DNA of 64,000 nucleotides from Micromonospora siamensis (GCF_900090305.1 NZ_LT607751.1:2976001-3040000), one strand, 5' to 3'. Positions 1 to 7,957 are shown, counted from the stretch's first letter. The notes: generated by a model from the sequence alone, not told the origin. Program-made: numbers and translations.

Positions 1-1
1 C

Positions 2-241
2 CTGTACGGCGCCGGCGCCCTGGTCGCCACCGTGATCCTGCTGTTGGCGCTGGTGATGCCCGCGTGGCTGGCCGCCCTGATCGTGGCGGTGGTGCTCTTC
101 GTGCTCGCCGGGATCCTCGCCCTGATCGGCAAGAAGCAGGTCAGCCGTGCCGTCCCGCCGGTGCCGGAGGCGACGGTCCGCAGCCTTCGGGCGGACGTGG
201 ACACCGTCACCGCCGCGGTGAAGGACGGGAGGCGGGCATGA
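2..241 (+). CDS. phage holin family protein (C-terminal part)
   Basis: The frame is open at the left edge, so the N-terminus lies outside the window. About 79 residues are visible: one long hydrophobic stretch made of two closely spaced membrane helices, a Lys-Lys turn (IGKKQVSR), and a charged tail rich in Val/Asp. This matches the C-terminal half of the small actinobacterial membrane proteins annotated as phage holin family (Pfam Phage_holin_3_6 type). These are usually chromosomal envelope proteins, not lysis proteins. The stop overlaps the next start (ATGA), so it is the first visible gene of a three-gene unit with a DUF3618 and a DUF4235 protein, a common actinobacterial arrangement. The function of the trio is unknown. 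Confidence 0.75.
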   Translation: MYGAGALVATVILLLALVMPAWLAALIVAVVLFVLAGILALIGKKQVSRAVPPVPEATVRSLRADVDTVTAAVKDGRRA

Positions 242-648
242 CGACGGGCAACGGGACCGGTGACAAGGAGGCGCTCCGCGAGGAGATCCGCCGGACCCGG
301 GTGGAACTGGGCGAGACCATGGAGCTGCTGGCCGCGAAGGCGGACGTGAAGGCCCGGTTGCGGGAGTCCGCCGAGCAGGCCAAGGAGCGGATGCGGGAGC
401 AGGCGGCGCAGACCGTGGCCCGGGTGCGCGGGCAGGCGGCGCAGAAGGCCGTCGAGATCCGCGGGCAGGCGGCGCAGAAGGCCGTCGTGATGCGGGGCCA
501 GGCGGCGCAGAAGGCGCAGGTCGCGCGGGTGCAGGCGTACGAGACGGGATCCGCCGTGCGTCGCAACCCCGCGCCGTGGGCGGCGGTCGCGGCGGGTGCG
601 CTGGCGACCGTGATCGTGGTGTTGATCGTGCGGGGGAGGCGTTCGTGA
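238..648 (+). CDS. DUF3618 domain protein with 11-residue repeats
   Basis: This is a 136-residue protein. The N-terminal segment (IRRTRVELGETMELLAAKAD) is the typical DUF3618 helix. Residues 53-96 are four tandem 11-residue units (REQAAQTVARV, then three RGQAAQKA-type units), expected to form a long charged coiled coil with hendecad periodicity. A single membrane helix near residues 114-131 and an Arg-rich C-terminus follow. The ATG overlaps the stop of the holin-family gene and its own stop overlaps the GTG of the DUF4235 gene, so the three are co-translated. The likely topology is a cytoplasmic coiled coil anchored by a C-terminal helix. The biochemical role is unknown. Confidence 0.8.
   Translation: MTTGNGTGDKEALREEIRRTRVELGETMELLAAKADVKARLRESAEQAKERMREQAAQTVARVRGQAAQKAVEIRGQAAQKAVVMRGQAAQKAQVARVQAYETGSAVRRNPAPWAAVAAGALATVIVVLIVRGRRS
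394..525 (+). repeat. four tandem 33-bp in-frame repeat units
   Basis: There are four consecutive 33-bp units within the DUF3618 gene, at 394-426, 427-459, 460-492 and 493-525. The last three share the coding core for RGQAAQKA almost base for base; the first is diverged (REQAAQTV). An 11-residue period fits a right-handed coiled coil, and the DNA identity suggests recent unit expansion. Confidence 0.85.
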
Positions 649-917
649 GCAAGGGCATCGGCAAGGCCGCGTACAAGCCGGTCGGGGTGCTGCTCGGCAT
701 CGCCGCGGGCACCGTCGCCGGGGCGATCTTCCGTAAGGTCTGGACGATCACCGCCGGTGACGGCGAGGCGCCCAGCGCGACCGACGAGGACCGCCGCTGG
801 GGCGAGATCCTGGCCGCCGCGGCGCTGCAGGGCGCCATCTTCGCGGTGGTCCGGGCGGCCGTCGACCGTGGCGGCGCGGTCGGGGTACGCCGGCTGACCG
901 GCCGCTGGCCCGACTGA
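645..917 (+). CDS. DUF4235 domain membrane protein
   Basis: This 90-residue protein starts at a GTG that overlaps the upstream stop by 4 bp. The N-terminus (GKAAYKPVGVLLGIAAGTVAG) is the first hydrophobic helix, and a second lies near residues 62-78. The Lys-Pro-before-helix start, the ARKVW-like FRKVW segment and the conserved W-GEIL-AAALQGAIF block are characteristic of DUF4235. It is the last gene of the small envelope operon and is followed by a strong hairpin. The function is unknown. Confidence 0.8.
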   Translation: MSKGIGKAAYKPVGVLLGIAAGTVAGAIFRKVWTITAGDGEAPSATDEDRRWGEILAAAALQGAIFAVVRAAVDRGGAVGVRRLTGRWPD

Positions 918-930
918 GGACGGCAGTGTG

Positions 931-966
931 AAAGGCCCCTTCCCGCATCGACGGGTAAGGGGCCTT
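931..966 (+). terminator. hairpin terminator after the DUF4235 gene
   Basis: An inverted repeat pairs AAAGGCCCCTTCCC with GGGTAAGGGGCCTTT around a short loop, giving an 11-bp core stem with AAA/TTT ends. It lies 13 bp after the DUF4235 stop and is a convincing intrinsic terminator for the upstream operon. Confidence 0.8.
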
Positions 967-1206
967 TCGCACGGCCGGACCGGCCCGGCCAGCCGATGGA
1001 GACATCCGTCAGGTCACATGTCGGAGATTTTTCGTCCGGTGGGCTGTGCAGAGTTTTCGCCACGTGGTTTGCTGTTCCACGCTGTTGCGAGATGGCGTGG
1101 GTTGAGAGAAGTCTCCTTCACCGGGGGCCGCCTCAGGCGCCGCTGCTCGAAAACGGCCAATCGGCCGCACGGCGTGCTCGGCCGCCAGTTTTAGAAGGAG
1201 ATACAC
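967..1206 (+). promoter_or_regulatory. long leader region of the cold-shock gene
   Basis: There are 240 bp between the upstream terminator and the cold-shock start, with no convincing gene. The region contains AT-richer tracts (near 1025-1035 and 1186-1196) unlike the surroundings and ends in a strong ribosome-binding site, AGAAGGAGA, 7 nt before the ATG. Cold-shock genes in many bacteria carry a long structured 5' UTR. I infer a similar leader here from length and context only; the promoter was not located. Confidence 0.4.
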
Positions 1207-1410
1207 ATGGCGCAGGGAACCGTGAAGTGGTTCAACGCAGACAAGGGCTTCGGCTTCATCACCGTCGACGGCGGGGGTGCTGACGTGTTCGTCCACTTCT
1301 CGGCCATCCAGACCAGCGGCTACCGCACGCTGGAGGAGAACCAGCGGGTGGAGTTCGAGATCGCCCAGGGTCAGAAGGGTCCGCAGGCCGAGCAGGTCCG
1401 CCCCATCTGA
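1207..1410 (+). CDS. cold-shock protein, CspA family
   Basis: This 67-residue single cold-shock domain is the full length of the family. The RNP1 motif (KGFGFITV) and RNP2 motif (VFVHFSAI) are intact, and KWFNADKG precedes RNP1. It is an OB-fold protein that binds single-stranded RNA and DNA and acts as an RNA chaperone in the cytoplasm. The ATG is set by a near-perfect Shine-Dalgarno sequence (AAGGAG). The gene stands alone between two strong hairpin terminators, with a long leader upstream. Confidence 0.95.
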   Translation: MAQGTVKWFNADKGFGFITVDGGGADVFVHFSAIQTSGYRTLEENQRVEFEIAQGQKGPQAEQVRPI

Positions 1411-1469
1411 TCGAGCAGGGACCGGCCGGCAGCCGCCGGTCCGGTGATCCGGACCCCCGGATCGACGTT

Positions 1470-1500
1470 AAGCCCCGTGTCCTGTCCGGACACGGGGCTT
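1470..1500 (+). terminator. hairpin terminator after the cold-shock gene
   Basis: A perfect 13-bp stem (AAGCCCCGTGTCC at 1470-1482, complement at 1488-1500) encloses a 5-nt loop and ends in TTTCC. It lies 60 bp after the cold-shock stop, upstream of two genes on the opposite strand. Confidence 0.85.
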
Positions 1501-1543
1501 TCCGCTGTCCCGTCCCCGCCCGGGGACGGGGCCGCGTGGTGGG

Positions 1544-1738
1544 TCAGGGACGGCGGCGGGAGCGCAGGCCGCGCCAGAGCACGACGAGTCCGACCAGGAC
1601 CAGCAGCGGCCCGAGCAGCGCCCAGATCCGCTGGTCGGTCATCACGCTGCCCCCGACGTAGCCCAGGCCCTGCACCGTCCACACCGCCCCGACCACGACG
1701 GCCAGCAGGCCGAGGGTCAGCGTCAGCCACCCCTTCAT
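1544..1738 (-). CDS. small two-helix membrane protein
   Basis: This 64-residue protein begins MKGWLTLTLGLL, has two hydrophobic helices (about residues 4-24 and 39-57) separated by a short loop with GGSVMTDQ, and ends in an Arg-rich tail. Small conserved proteins of this kind are common in actinomycetes; I cannot assign a function. It lies 16 bp downstream of the aldo/keto reductase on the same strand and may be co-transcribed. The topology predicts both termini in the cytoplasm. Confidence 0.7.
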   Translation of the reverse strand: MKGWLTLTLGLLAVVVGAVWTVQGLGYVGGSVMTDQRIWALLGPLLVLVGLVVLWRGLRSRRRP

Positions 1739-1754
1739 CGGTCCCCCCTCCGCG

Positions 1755-2738
1755 TCACCACCGGTGGTGCACCTGCGGCCGGATCAGCTCGTCGTAGGTG
1801 TTCCGCACGGCGGCGATCTCCTCGGGCGCGAGCGGCGGCTGGTCGGCCGTGGCGGCGTTGCGCCGGGCCTGCTGGGCGTCGCGGGCGCCGGGGATGACCA
1901 CGGTGACCCCGGGCTGGTCGAGCACCCAGCGCAGGGCGAACTGCGCCATCGTGCGGTCGTCGCCGGCCAGCGGAGCCAGCCGGCGTACGGCGGCCAGCCC
2001 GAGGTCGTAGTCGACGCCGGAGAAGGTCTCGCCGACGTCGAAGGACTCGCCGTGCCGGTTGAAGTTCCGGTGGTCGTCGGCGGGGAAGGTGGTGTGCTCG
2101 TCGTACCGGCCGGAGAGCAGGCCGCTGGCCAGCGGCACCCGGGCGATGATGCCGACGCCGGCCGCCGCGGCGGCGGGCAGCACCTGGTCCAGGGGCTTGA
2201 GCCGGACGGCGTTGAGGATGATCTGGACGCTGGCCACGCCGGGGCGGGCGATGGCGGTGAGCGCCTGGTCGCAGGTCTCCACGCTGACCCCGTAGCCGGC
2301 GATCCGCTCCTGCGCCACCAGGGTGTCCAGGGCGTCGAAGACCCGGTCGTCGGCGAAGACCGGGGTGGGTGGGCAGTGCAGCTGGACCAGGTCCAGGGTG
2401 TCGACGCCGAGGTTGGCCCGGGACCGGTCGGTCCAGGCCCGGAAGTTCTCCAGGGTGTACGCCTCGGGGACCTGCTCCACCCGCCGGCCCATCTTGGTGG
2501 CCACGGTCAGCCCGTGCCCGGGGCGTCCGCGCAGGAACCGCCCGATGAGCTGCTCGCTGCGGCCGTCGCCGTACACGTCGGCGGTGTCCAGGAAGGTGAC
2601 CCCGGCGTCCACGGCGGCGGCCAGGACGGCCAGGGCGTCGTCCTCGCCGACCTGTCCCCAGTCGCCACCGAGCTGCCAGGCGCCGAGTCCGACGATGCCG
2701 ACACGCCGGCCGAGCCGGTCGAAGCTGCGCTGTTCCAT
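1755..2738 (-). CDS. aldo/keto reductase
   Basis: This 327-residue protein has the whole TIM-barrel family pattern: an N-terminal GLGAWQLGG loop, the catalytic Asp/Tyr region (FLDTADVYGDGRSE), a Lys in VATKMG, and QLHCPP. The C-terminal cofactor-binding segment is VVIPGARDAQQARRN, typical of NADPH-dependent bacterial members. It reduces aldehydes or ketones; the substrate is unknown. The frame continues upstream but that part has no family similarity. The ATG at 2738 is supported by a TAGGCT -10 element (2746-2751) only 7 nt upstream, which suggests a leaderless mRNA. It is divergent from tam. Confidence 0.9.
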   Translation of the reverse strand: MEQRSFDRLGRRVGIVGLGAWQLGGDWGQVGEDDALAVLAAAVDAGVTFLDTADVYGDGRSEQLIGRFLRGRPGHGLTVATKMGRRVEQVPEAYTLENFRAWTDRSRANLGVDTLDLVQLHCPPTPVFADDRVFDALDTLVAQERIAGYGVSVETCDQALTAIARPGVASVQIILNAVRLKPLDQVLPAAAAAGVGIIARVPLASGLLSGRYDEHTTFPADDHRNFNRHGESFDVGETFSGVDYDLGLAAVRRLAPLAGDDRTMAQFALRWVLDQPGVTVVIPGARDAQQARRNAATADQPPLAPEEIAAVRNTYDELIRPQVHHRW

Positions 2739-2825
2739 TGGACCGAGCCTAATCAGTAGGTTGCCGGGGCGCGCGGCGGGCCGTACCGTCTCCAACAAGA
2801 CGGACGTACGGTTTGGGAGGCTGTC

Positions 2826-3620
2826 ATGTGGGACCCGACCACCTACCTGCGCTACGGCGACCAGCGGTCCCGGCCCTTCCACGACCTGGTGGCCCGCGTC
2901 GTGGCCGACCGGCCCCGGGCGGTGGTCGACCTCGGCTGCGGTCCCGGCACGCTGACCGCCACCCTCGCCGATCGCTGGCCGGCCGCCCGGATCGCCGGCC
3001 TCGACTCCTCCGCGGAGATGATCGGCCGCGCCACCGCGCTGGACACCCCGGTCGACTTCGCCGTGGGTGACGTCCGGGCCTGGCGTCCGGAACCGGACGT
3101 GGACGTGCTGGTCTGCAACGCGGTGCTCCAGTGGGTGCCCGGCCACGAGGAGCTGCTCACCCGTTGGGCCGCCGAGCTGCCCGCCGGGGCCTGGCTGGCC
3201 TTCCAGGTGCCCGGCAACTTCGCCGCCCCCTCGCACCGGGCGCTGCGCGCGGTCGCCCGCCGCGACCGGTGGGCCACCACCCTGGGCCCGCTGCTGCGCG
3301 AGGCCCCGGTGGGCGACCCGGCCGACTACGCGGCGCTGCTCACCGGGGCCGGCTGTGCGGTGGACGCCTGGGAGACCACCTACCTGCACCTGCTGCCGGC
3401 CCCCGACGGCGCCGAACACCCCGTGCTGAGCTGGATGGAGGGGACGGCGCTGCGCCCGGTCCGGGCCGCGCTGGACGCCGCCGGCTGGTCGGACTTCCGC
3501 GCCGAGCTGGGGGTCCGACTCGCCGAGGACTACCCGGTACGGCAGGGTCAGGTGTACTTCCCGTTCCGCCGTATCTTCGTGGTGGCCCGAACCGGCGCCC
3601 ACGCAGAGGAGAAACCGTGA
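2826..3620 (+). CDS. tam: trans-aconitate 2-methyltransferase
   Basis: This 264-residue class I SAM-dependent methyltransferase has the characteristic Tam start (WDPTTYLRYGDQRSRPF) and SAM-binding motif I (VVDLGCGPG, residues 33-41), followed by LDSSAEMI and the NAVLQWVPGH segment. Tam methylates trans-aconitate, an inhibitory by-product of the citric acid cycle enzyme aconitase. Length is close to the E. coli enzyme. A good ribosome-binding site (GGGAGG) precedes the ATG. The stop overlaps the GTG of the adenosine-deaminase-like gene by 4 bp, so the two are translationally coupled although they share no obvious pathway. Confidence 0.9.
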   Translation: MWDPTTYLRYGDQRSRPFHDLVARVVADRPRAVVDLGCGPGTLTATLADRWPAARIAGLDSSAEMIGRATALDTPVDFAVGDVRAWRPEPDVDVLVCNAVLQWVPGHEELLTRWAAELPAGAWLAFQVPGNFAAPSHRALRAVARRDRWATTLGPLLREAPVGDPADYAALLTGAGCAVDAWETTYLHLLPAPDGAEHPVLSWMEGTALRPVRAALDAAGWSDFRAELGVRLAEDYPVRQGQVYFPFRRIFVVARTGAHAEEKP

Positions 3621-4642
3621 CCGACCTGCCCACCTTCATCGCCGGGCTGCCGAAGGCGGAGCTGCACGTGCACCACGTGGGCTCCGCCTCGCCCCGGATC
3701 GTCGCCGAGCTGGCCGCCCGCCACGAGGGACGCAGCCCCGTCCCGGCCGACCCGGACAAGCTCGCCGACTACTTCGCCTTCCGCGACTTCGCCCACTTCA
3801 TCGAGGTCTACCTCAGCGTCGTGGACCTGATCCGCGACCCGGAGGACGTCTGGATCCTCACCCACGAGGTGGCCCGCGAGCTGGCCCGCCAGCAGGTCCG
3901 CTACGCCGAGCTGACCGTCACCCCGTACTCGCACGTGCACCGGGGCATTCCGGCGCCGGCCTTCTGCGAGGCCATCGAGGACGCCCGCAAGCGGGCCGAG
4001 GCCGACTTCGGCATCGCGCTGCGCTGGTGCTTCGACATCCCCGGCGAGGCCGGCCTTCCCGCCGCCGAGGAGACGCTGCGGATCGCCCTGGAGGAACGCC
4101 CCGACGGGCTGATCAGCTTCGGTCTGGGCGGCCCGGAGATCGGGGTGCCCCGACCGCAGTTCAAGCCGTACTTTGACCAGGCTCGGGCGGCCGGGCTGCG
4201 TTCGGTGCCGCACGCCGGGGAGACCACCGGCCCGCAGACCGTCTGGGACGCCCTGCGCGAGCTGGGCGCCGAGCGGATCGGGCACGGCATCTCCGCCGCG
4301 CAGGACCCGGAGCTGCTGGCGTACCTGGCGCAGCACGGGATCGCCCTGGAGGTCTGCCCCACCTCCAACGTCCGCACCCGGGCGGTGCCGACCATCGCCG
4401 AGCACCCGCTGCGGCAGCTGGTCGACGCCGGTGTGCTGGTCACGATCAACTCCGACGACCCGCCGATGTTCGGCACCACCCTCAACGACGAGTACGCCGT
4501 GGCAGCGTCGCTGCTGGACATCGGCCCGGAGGGACTGACCGCGCTGGCCCGCAACGCGGTGACCGCGTCCTTCCTGGAGCCGGCGGAGAAGGCCCGGCTC
4601 GGCGCCGAGATCGACGCGTACCTGGCGGGCGTCGCCGGCTGA
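3617..4642 (+). CDS. adenosine deaminase family protein, possibly 6-aminodeoxyfutalosine deaminase
   Basis: This 341-residue amidohydrolase of the adenosine/AMP deaminase family has zinc ligands visible as H17 and H19, the His of HAGET (H199) and the Asp of INSDDP (D280), and a catalytic Glu in HAGE. Canonical adenosine deaminases read HxHLDG; here the motif is HVHHVGSASP, so the Asp that contacts the ribose 5'-OH is replaced by Val. As I recall, Streptomyces and Acidothermus proteins with this divergent motif deaminate 6-aminodeoxyfutalosine in menaquinone synthesis. No other menaquinone gene is nearby, so the substrate is an inference. The GTG start overlaps the tam stop. Confidence 0.8.
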   Translation: MTDLPTFIAGLPKAELHVHHVGSASPRIVAELAARHEGRSPVPADPDKLADYFAFRDFAHFIEVYLSVVDLIRDPEDVWILTHEVARELARQQVRYAELTVTPYSHVHRGIPAPAFCEAIEDARKRAEADFGIALRWCFDIPGEAGLPAAEETLRIALEERPDGLISFGLGGPEIGVPRPQFKPYFDQARAAGLRSVPHAGETTGPQTVWDALRELGAERIGHGISAAQDPELLAYLAQHGIALEVCPTSNVRTRAVPTIAEHPLRQLVDAGVLVTINSDDPPMFGTTLNDEYAVAASLLDIGPEGLTALARNAVTASFLEPAEKARLGAEIDAYLAGVAG

Positions 4643-4656
4643 GCGGCGGGAAGGTG

Positions 4657-4703
4657 GCGCGCGGCGGAAGCCTGGTGTGGGGGGACCGGCTCCCGCCGCG
4701 CGC
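4657..4703 (+). terminator. GC-rich hairpin between convergent genes
   Basis: An 11-bp perfect stem (GCGCGCGGCGG at 4657-4667, complement at 4693-4703) has a 25-nt loop and lies 14 bp after the deaminase stop. There is no U-tract, but the position between convergent genes suits a terminator. The rest of 4704-4851 contains no gene; a TTAACC-TCTAAG element near 4803-4818 was seen but not assigned. Confidence 0.5.
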
Positions 4704-4851
4704 GGCTCCGCCGGCCGGGTGGGTGGAACGGGGCGAAAGGCCGGCGGAACTGATGGGTTCGCCAGACGATCCTGACAGCCCGCGAGCCGGTCACCTGCGC
4801 CGTTAACCCGGATCTAAGGAAGACTTGCGACGGCCCACAGTCGACGCCGGT

Positions 4852-6249
4852 TCAGGCGTCGGTGGGACGTTGCCTCGGCCAGCGCCGGCCGGTCTTCGGC
4901 TCGCGGGCGTCCCGCGCCATCCGACCGACCAGCCCGAACCGGCTCACCTGGCGGGGCACCGCGTCCGGGTCGGTCAGCAGCATCACCACGCTGGCGCCGC
5001 CGAGCCGGGCCCGGTCGATGCTCACCGACCCGTTGGCCTGCAGGGCGACCCGCTTGGCGATGTCCAGCCCCAGGCCGGTCGAGCCCTGGTCGCTGGCGCC
5101 CCGGCGCAACGCCCGGTCCGGGTCGGGGATGCCCGGGCCGGCGTCGTCGATCCGGATCGCCACGTACCCGTCCCGGCGGGAGACGGCCACCTCGAACGCG
5201 GTGCCCTGCGGGGTGTAGCGGAAGACGTTGCCGATCACCGCGTCCAGCGCGGCGGCCAGCTCGGCCCGGGGCACCGACGCGGGGATCCGCAGTTGCGCCC
5301 CGGTCACCCGGTGCGGGCGGTTCTGGTCGCCGGCGAGGGCCGCCCAGAAGACCATCCGGTCCCGGACCACCTCGCTGACGTCGCACATCGCCGGGCCGCT
5401 CTCCTGGCCGACCGCCTTGCGGGTGGCCTTGATCAGCTGGTCGACCTCGCCCTCCAGCGTGACGATCGCCTGCCGGATCCGCCGGATGCCGCGGCGCCGG
5501 TCCAGCTCCGCCTCGCTGAACGTGCCGATGCTGGTGTCGTCGGACTCCAGCGCCTCGGCGTCCAGCCGCAACGCCGTCAGCGGGGTACGTAGCCGGTGGG
5601 AGAGGTCCGCCACCAGTTCCCGCTCGTCGGCGCGCGCCGCGACCAGGCGGTCGGCCATCCGGTTGAACGCGTACCCGGCCTCGGCCAGCTCGCGCGGGCC
5701 GCTCGGCTCGAGCCGTACGCCCAGGTCGCCGGCGCCCACCGCGAGCGCCGCCTTGACCAGCTCGCCGGTGGACTCCACGGCCCGGGCGGCGACCCGGTCG
5801 ACCACGATCACCGACGCGCCGACCAGGGCAGCCGCGACCGCGGCCAGCAGCAGCCAGCGACCGCCCGCACCCTCGTCGAGCAGGTCCTGCGGGACGAAGA
5901 CCTCGACCACGACCACCCGCTCGCCGAGCACCACCGGGTCGAGCCGGGCCTTGCCGCCGGGCACGTCCACCACCACCGAACGGCGCCCGTCCCGGGCCTC
6001 GGCCAGGTCGGCCTCGCCGACCCGACCGGCGGGACCGGCGCCCAGCCCGTGCACGACCGCCCGGGTGTCCGGGGTGTCGCCGCTGGCCTGCACCGCGCGG
6101 CGGACCGCGGCCGGTTCCGTGCTGACCGCCAGCGCGCCGGTGACCAGCGCGCCGCGCCGGGCGGCGTCGGCGAGCACCTGGTCGTGCGCCTCGTCGCCCA
6201 GGCTGATCCCCAGCGGGACGAGGAAGGCGAGCGCGACCAGGCTGCACAT
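4852..6249 (-). CDS. sensor histidine kinase
   Basis: This 465-residue membrane kinase has a first membrane helix at residues 2-17, an extracytoplasmic sensor of about 120 residues, a second helix (WLLLAAVAAALVGASVIVV), a HAMP linker, and a HisKA box SHRLRTPLTALRL with the phospho-acceptor near H217. An ATPase domain with NVFRYTP, DDAGPGIP and GSTGLGLDIAK boxes follows. It lies 29 bp downstream of its response regulator. The first ATG is used here, but the frame is open back into the regulator stop and a CTG at 6282 would give a coupled start. The signal sensed is unknown. Confidence 0.9.
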   Translation of the reverse strand: MCSLVALAFLVPLGISLGDEAHDQVLADAARRGALVTGALAVSTEPAAVRRAVQASGDTPDTRAVVHGLGAGPAGRVGEADLAEARDGRRSVVVDVPGGKARLDPVVLGERVVVVEVFVPQDLLDEGAGGRWLLLAAVAAALVGASVIVVDRVAARAVESTGELVKAALAVGAGDLGVRLEPSGPRELAEAGYAFNRMADRLVAARADERELVADLSHRLRTPLTALRLDAEALESDDTSIGTFSEAELDRRRGIRRIRQAIVTLEGEVDQLIKATRKAVGQESGPAMCDVSEVVRDRMVFWAALAGDQNRPHRVTGAQLRIPASVPRAELAAALDAVIGNVFRYTPQGTAFEVAVSRRDGYVAIRIDDAGPGIPDPDRALRRGASDQGSTGLGLDIAKRVALQANGSVSIDRARLGGASVVMLLTDPDAVPRQVSRFGLVGRMARDAREPKTGRRWPRQRPTDA

Positions 6250-6278
6250 GCCGGCCGTGAGCGCGGCCAGCGCGGCCC

Positions 6279-6968
6279 TCAGTCCGGGGCCACCAGCCGG
6301 AATCCCACCCCCCGCACGGTGCGCAGGTAGCGCGGCTTCGCCGCGGACTCGCCCATCTTTCGGCGTAGCCAGTAGAGGTGAACGTCGATGGTCTGGTCCT
6401 CGCCGACCGACGGCTGCCGCCATACCTCCTCCAAGAGTTCCCGGCGGGACACTACCCGGCCCGGCCGCGCGGCGAGATACGCCAGCAGGTCGAATTCCTT
6501 GCGGGTGAGCGCCAGCGGCTCACCGTCGAGCAGCGCGCTGCGCTCACCCACGTCCACCCGCAGGCCACCAACGGTGTGCACGGCCGGCTGCACGGTCCGG
6601 CTGGCCCGGCCGACCCGGCGCAGCACGGTGGTGATCCGGGCGTCGAGGTGCGCCCCGGTGAACGGCTTCACCATGTAGTCGTCGGCGCCGGCCCGCAGCA
6701 GCCGGACCACCGACTGCTCGTCGTCGCGCGCGGTGGCGATGATGATCGGCACGTCGGTGATGCCGCGCAGCATCCGCAGCGCGTCCGAGCCGTCCAGGTC
6801 GGGCAGGCCCAGGTCGAGCACCACCAGGTCGGGGGTCTCGGCGGCTACCCGGCGCAGCGCGTCCAGCGCGGTGCCCACGGCGTGCACAGCGTGCCCACGG
6901 TCGGTGAGGGAGCGGAGCATCGCGCCGCGGACGACGTGGTCGTCTTCGACCAGGAGCACGGTGGCCAC
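6279..6968 (-). CDS. response regulator, OmpR/PhoB family
   Basis: This 229-residue regulator has a receiver domain with the acidic pocket E8-D9, phospho-acceptor D52 (LVVLDLGLPD), conserved Thr (ATARDD) and Lys (MVKPF). The C-terminal winged-helix domain has TRKEFDLLAYL and a VRGVGFRL end. Partner of the kinase downstream. The GTG at 6968 is chosen because a TACGGT -10 element (6976-6981) ends 7 nt before it, which fits a leaderless message; an ATG at 7013 would add 15 residues that are not conserved-looking and would lie upstream of this promoter. Divergent from the ADP-ribosylglycohydrolase gene. Confidence 0.92.
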   Translation of the reverse strand: MATVLLVEDDHVVRGAMLRSLTDRGHAVHAVGTALDALRRVAAETPDLVVLDLGLPDLDGSDALRMLRGITDVPIIIATARDDEQSVVRLLRAGADDYMVKPFTGAHLDARITTVLRRVGRASRTVQPAVHTVGGLRVDVGERSALLDGEPLALTRKEFDLLAYLAARPGRVVSRRELLEEVWRQPSVGEDQTIDVHLYWLRRKMGESAAKPRYLRTVRGVGFRLVAPD

Positions 6969-7042
6969 GTGGAGAACCGTACTTGGCGTGGCAAGTTGAT
7001 CGCGTTGCGGCACACCCCGGAACCGGGCAAGCTGGGACGACG

Positions 7043-7957
7043 ATGGCCTTCACTCTCTTCCCCGACACCCGGCTGGCGCTGGCCCGGGACGCCCTGACCG
7101 GCCTGTCGGTCGGCGACGCGCTCGGCGCGACCTTCTTCCGGCCCGGCGACGCGGTGGCCCCCTGGGGTGACCCGCCGACCGGCCCGTGGCCGTGGAGCGA
7201 CGACACCGAGATGGCCTGCTCGGTGCTGGCGGTCCTCGCCACCGCGGGCGAGGTCGACCGGGACGACCTGGCCACCTCCTTCGCGCAGCGTTACGACCCG
7301 GCCCGCCGCTACGGCGCGGGAGCGGTCGGGATCCTCGAACTGATCCGCGGCGGCACGCCCTGGCCGGTGGCCGCCGCGTCGGCCTTCGACGGGCAGGGCT
7401 CCTGCGGCAACGGGGCCGCCATGCGGGTCGGCCCGCTGGGCGCCTGGTTCGCCGACTCCACCCGGCGCGCCGCCGACCAGGCCCGCGCCTCCGCCGAGGT
7501 CACCCACGCCCACCCGGAGGGGATCGCCGGCGCCGTCGCGGTGGCGGTCGCCGCCGCGCTCGCCGCCCGCGCCCGGCTGGCCGGCGACCGCCCCGAGCCG
7601 GCCCGGCTGCTGGCCGCCGTCACCGCTGCCCTCGACCCGACCGGCGAGGTGCACGACGGGGTACGCCGGGCCGCCGCGCTGCTCGGCCGGCCGCTGCCAC
7701 GGGTCGTGGACGTGCTGGGCAACGGCTCCCGGATCACCGCGCAGGACACCGTGCCGTTCACCCTCTGGGTGGCCGCCACCCACCTCGACGACTACCCGAC
7801 CGCGCTGCGCGCCTGCGTCGAGGCGGGCGGGGACGTGGACACCACCGCCGCCATCGTGGGCGCCGTGGTCGCCGCCCACTGCGGGGTGGGCACCCCCGGC
7901 GGCGTCCCGTCCGGCTGGCTGTCCGCCCGGGAACCCCTCCCCACCTGGCTCCCCTGA
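7043..7957 (+). CDS. ADP-ribosylglycohydrolase family protein
   Basis: This 304-residue protein of the DraG/ARH fold has both di-metal signature segments: WSDDTEMA near the N-terminus and GGDVDTTAAIVG near the C-terminus, plus GNGAAMRVGPLG in between. Family members hydrolyse ADP-ribose from proteins, nucleic acids or small molecules, using two Mg ions. No ADP-ribosyltransferase is visible nearby, so the substrate cannot be told. The ATG at 7043 is followed directly by the conserved barrel. It is transcribed divergently from the two-component system. Confidence 0.88.
   Translation: MAFTLFPDTRLALARDALTGLSVGDALGATFFRPGDAVAPWGDPPTGPWPWSDDTEMACSVLAVLATAGEVDRDDLATSFAQRYDPARRYGAGAVGILELIRGGTPWPVAAASAFDGQGSCGNGAAMRVGPLGAWFADSTRRAADQARASAEVTHAHPEGIAGAVAVAVAAALAARARLAGDRPEPARLLAAVTAALDPTGEVHDGVRRAAALLGRPLPRVVDVLGNGSRITAQDTVPFTLWVAATHLDDYPTALRACVEAGGDVDTTAAIVGAVVAAHCGVGTPGGVPSGWLSAREPLPTWLP

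Noticed and set aside
1..241. Prophage lysis cassette, suggested by the holin name
   Set aside because: No endolysin, terminase or structural phage gene is near; the DUF3618/DUF4235 neighbours point to a chromosomal envelope operon.
1190..1206. Strong AAGGAGATA ribosome-binding site resembling a laboratory expression vector
   Set aside because: The surrounding sequence is ordinary chromosome; such sites occur naturally before cold-shock genes.
4800..4820. TTAACC-TCTAAG direct-repeat-like element near the kinase stop
   Set aside because: It resembles OmpR-family half sites but no start codon follows on either strand, so a regulatory role is not supported.
6250..6423. N-terminal extension of the histidine kinase into the response regulator
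   Set aside because: It overlaps the regulator coding sequence; the membrane helix begins at the ATG used. A CTG start at 6282 stays possible.
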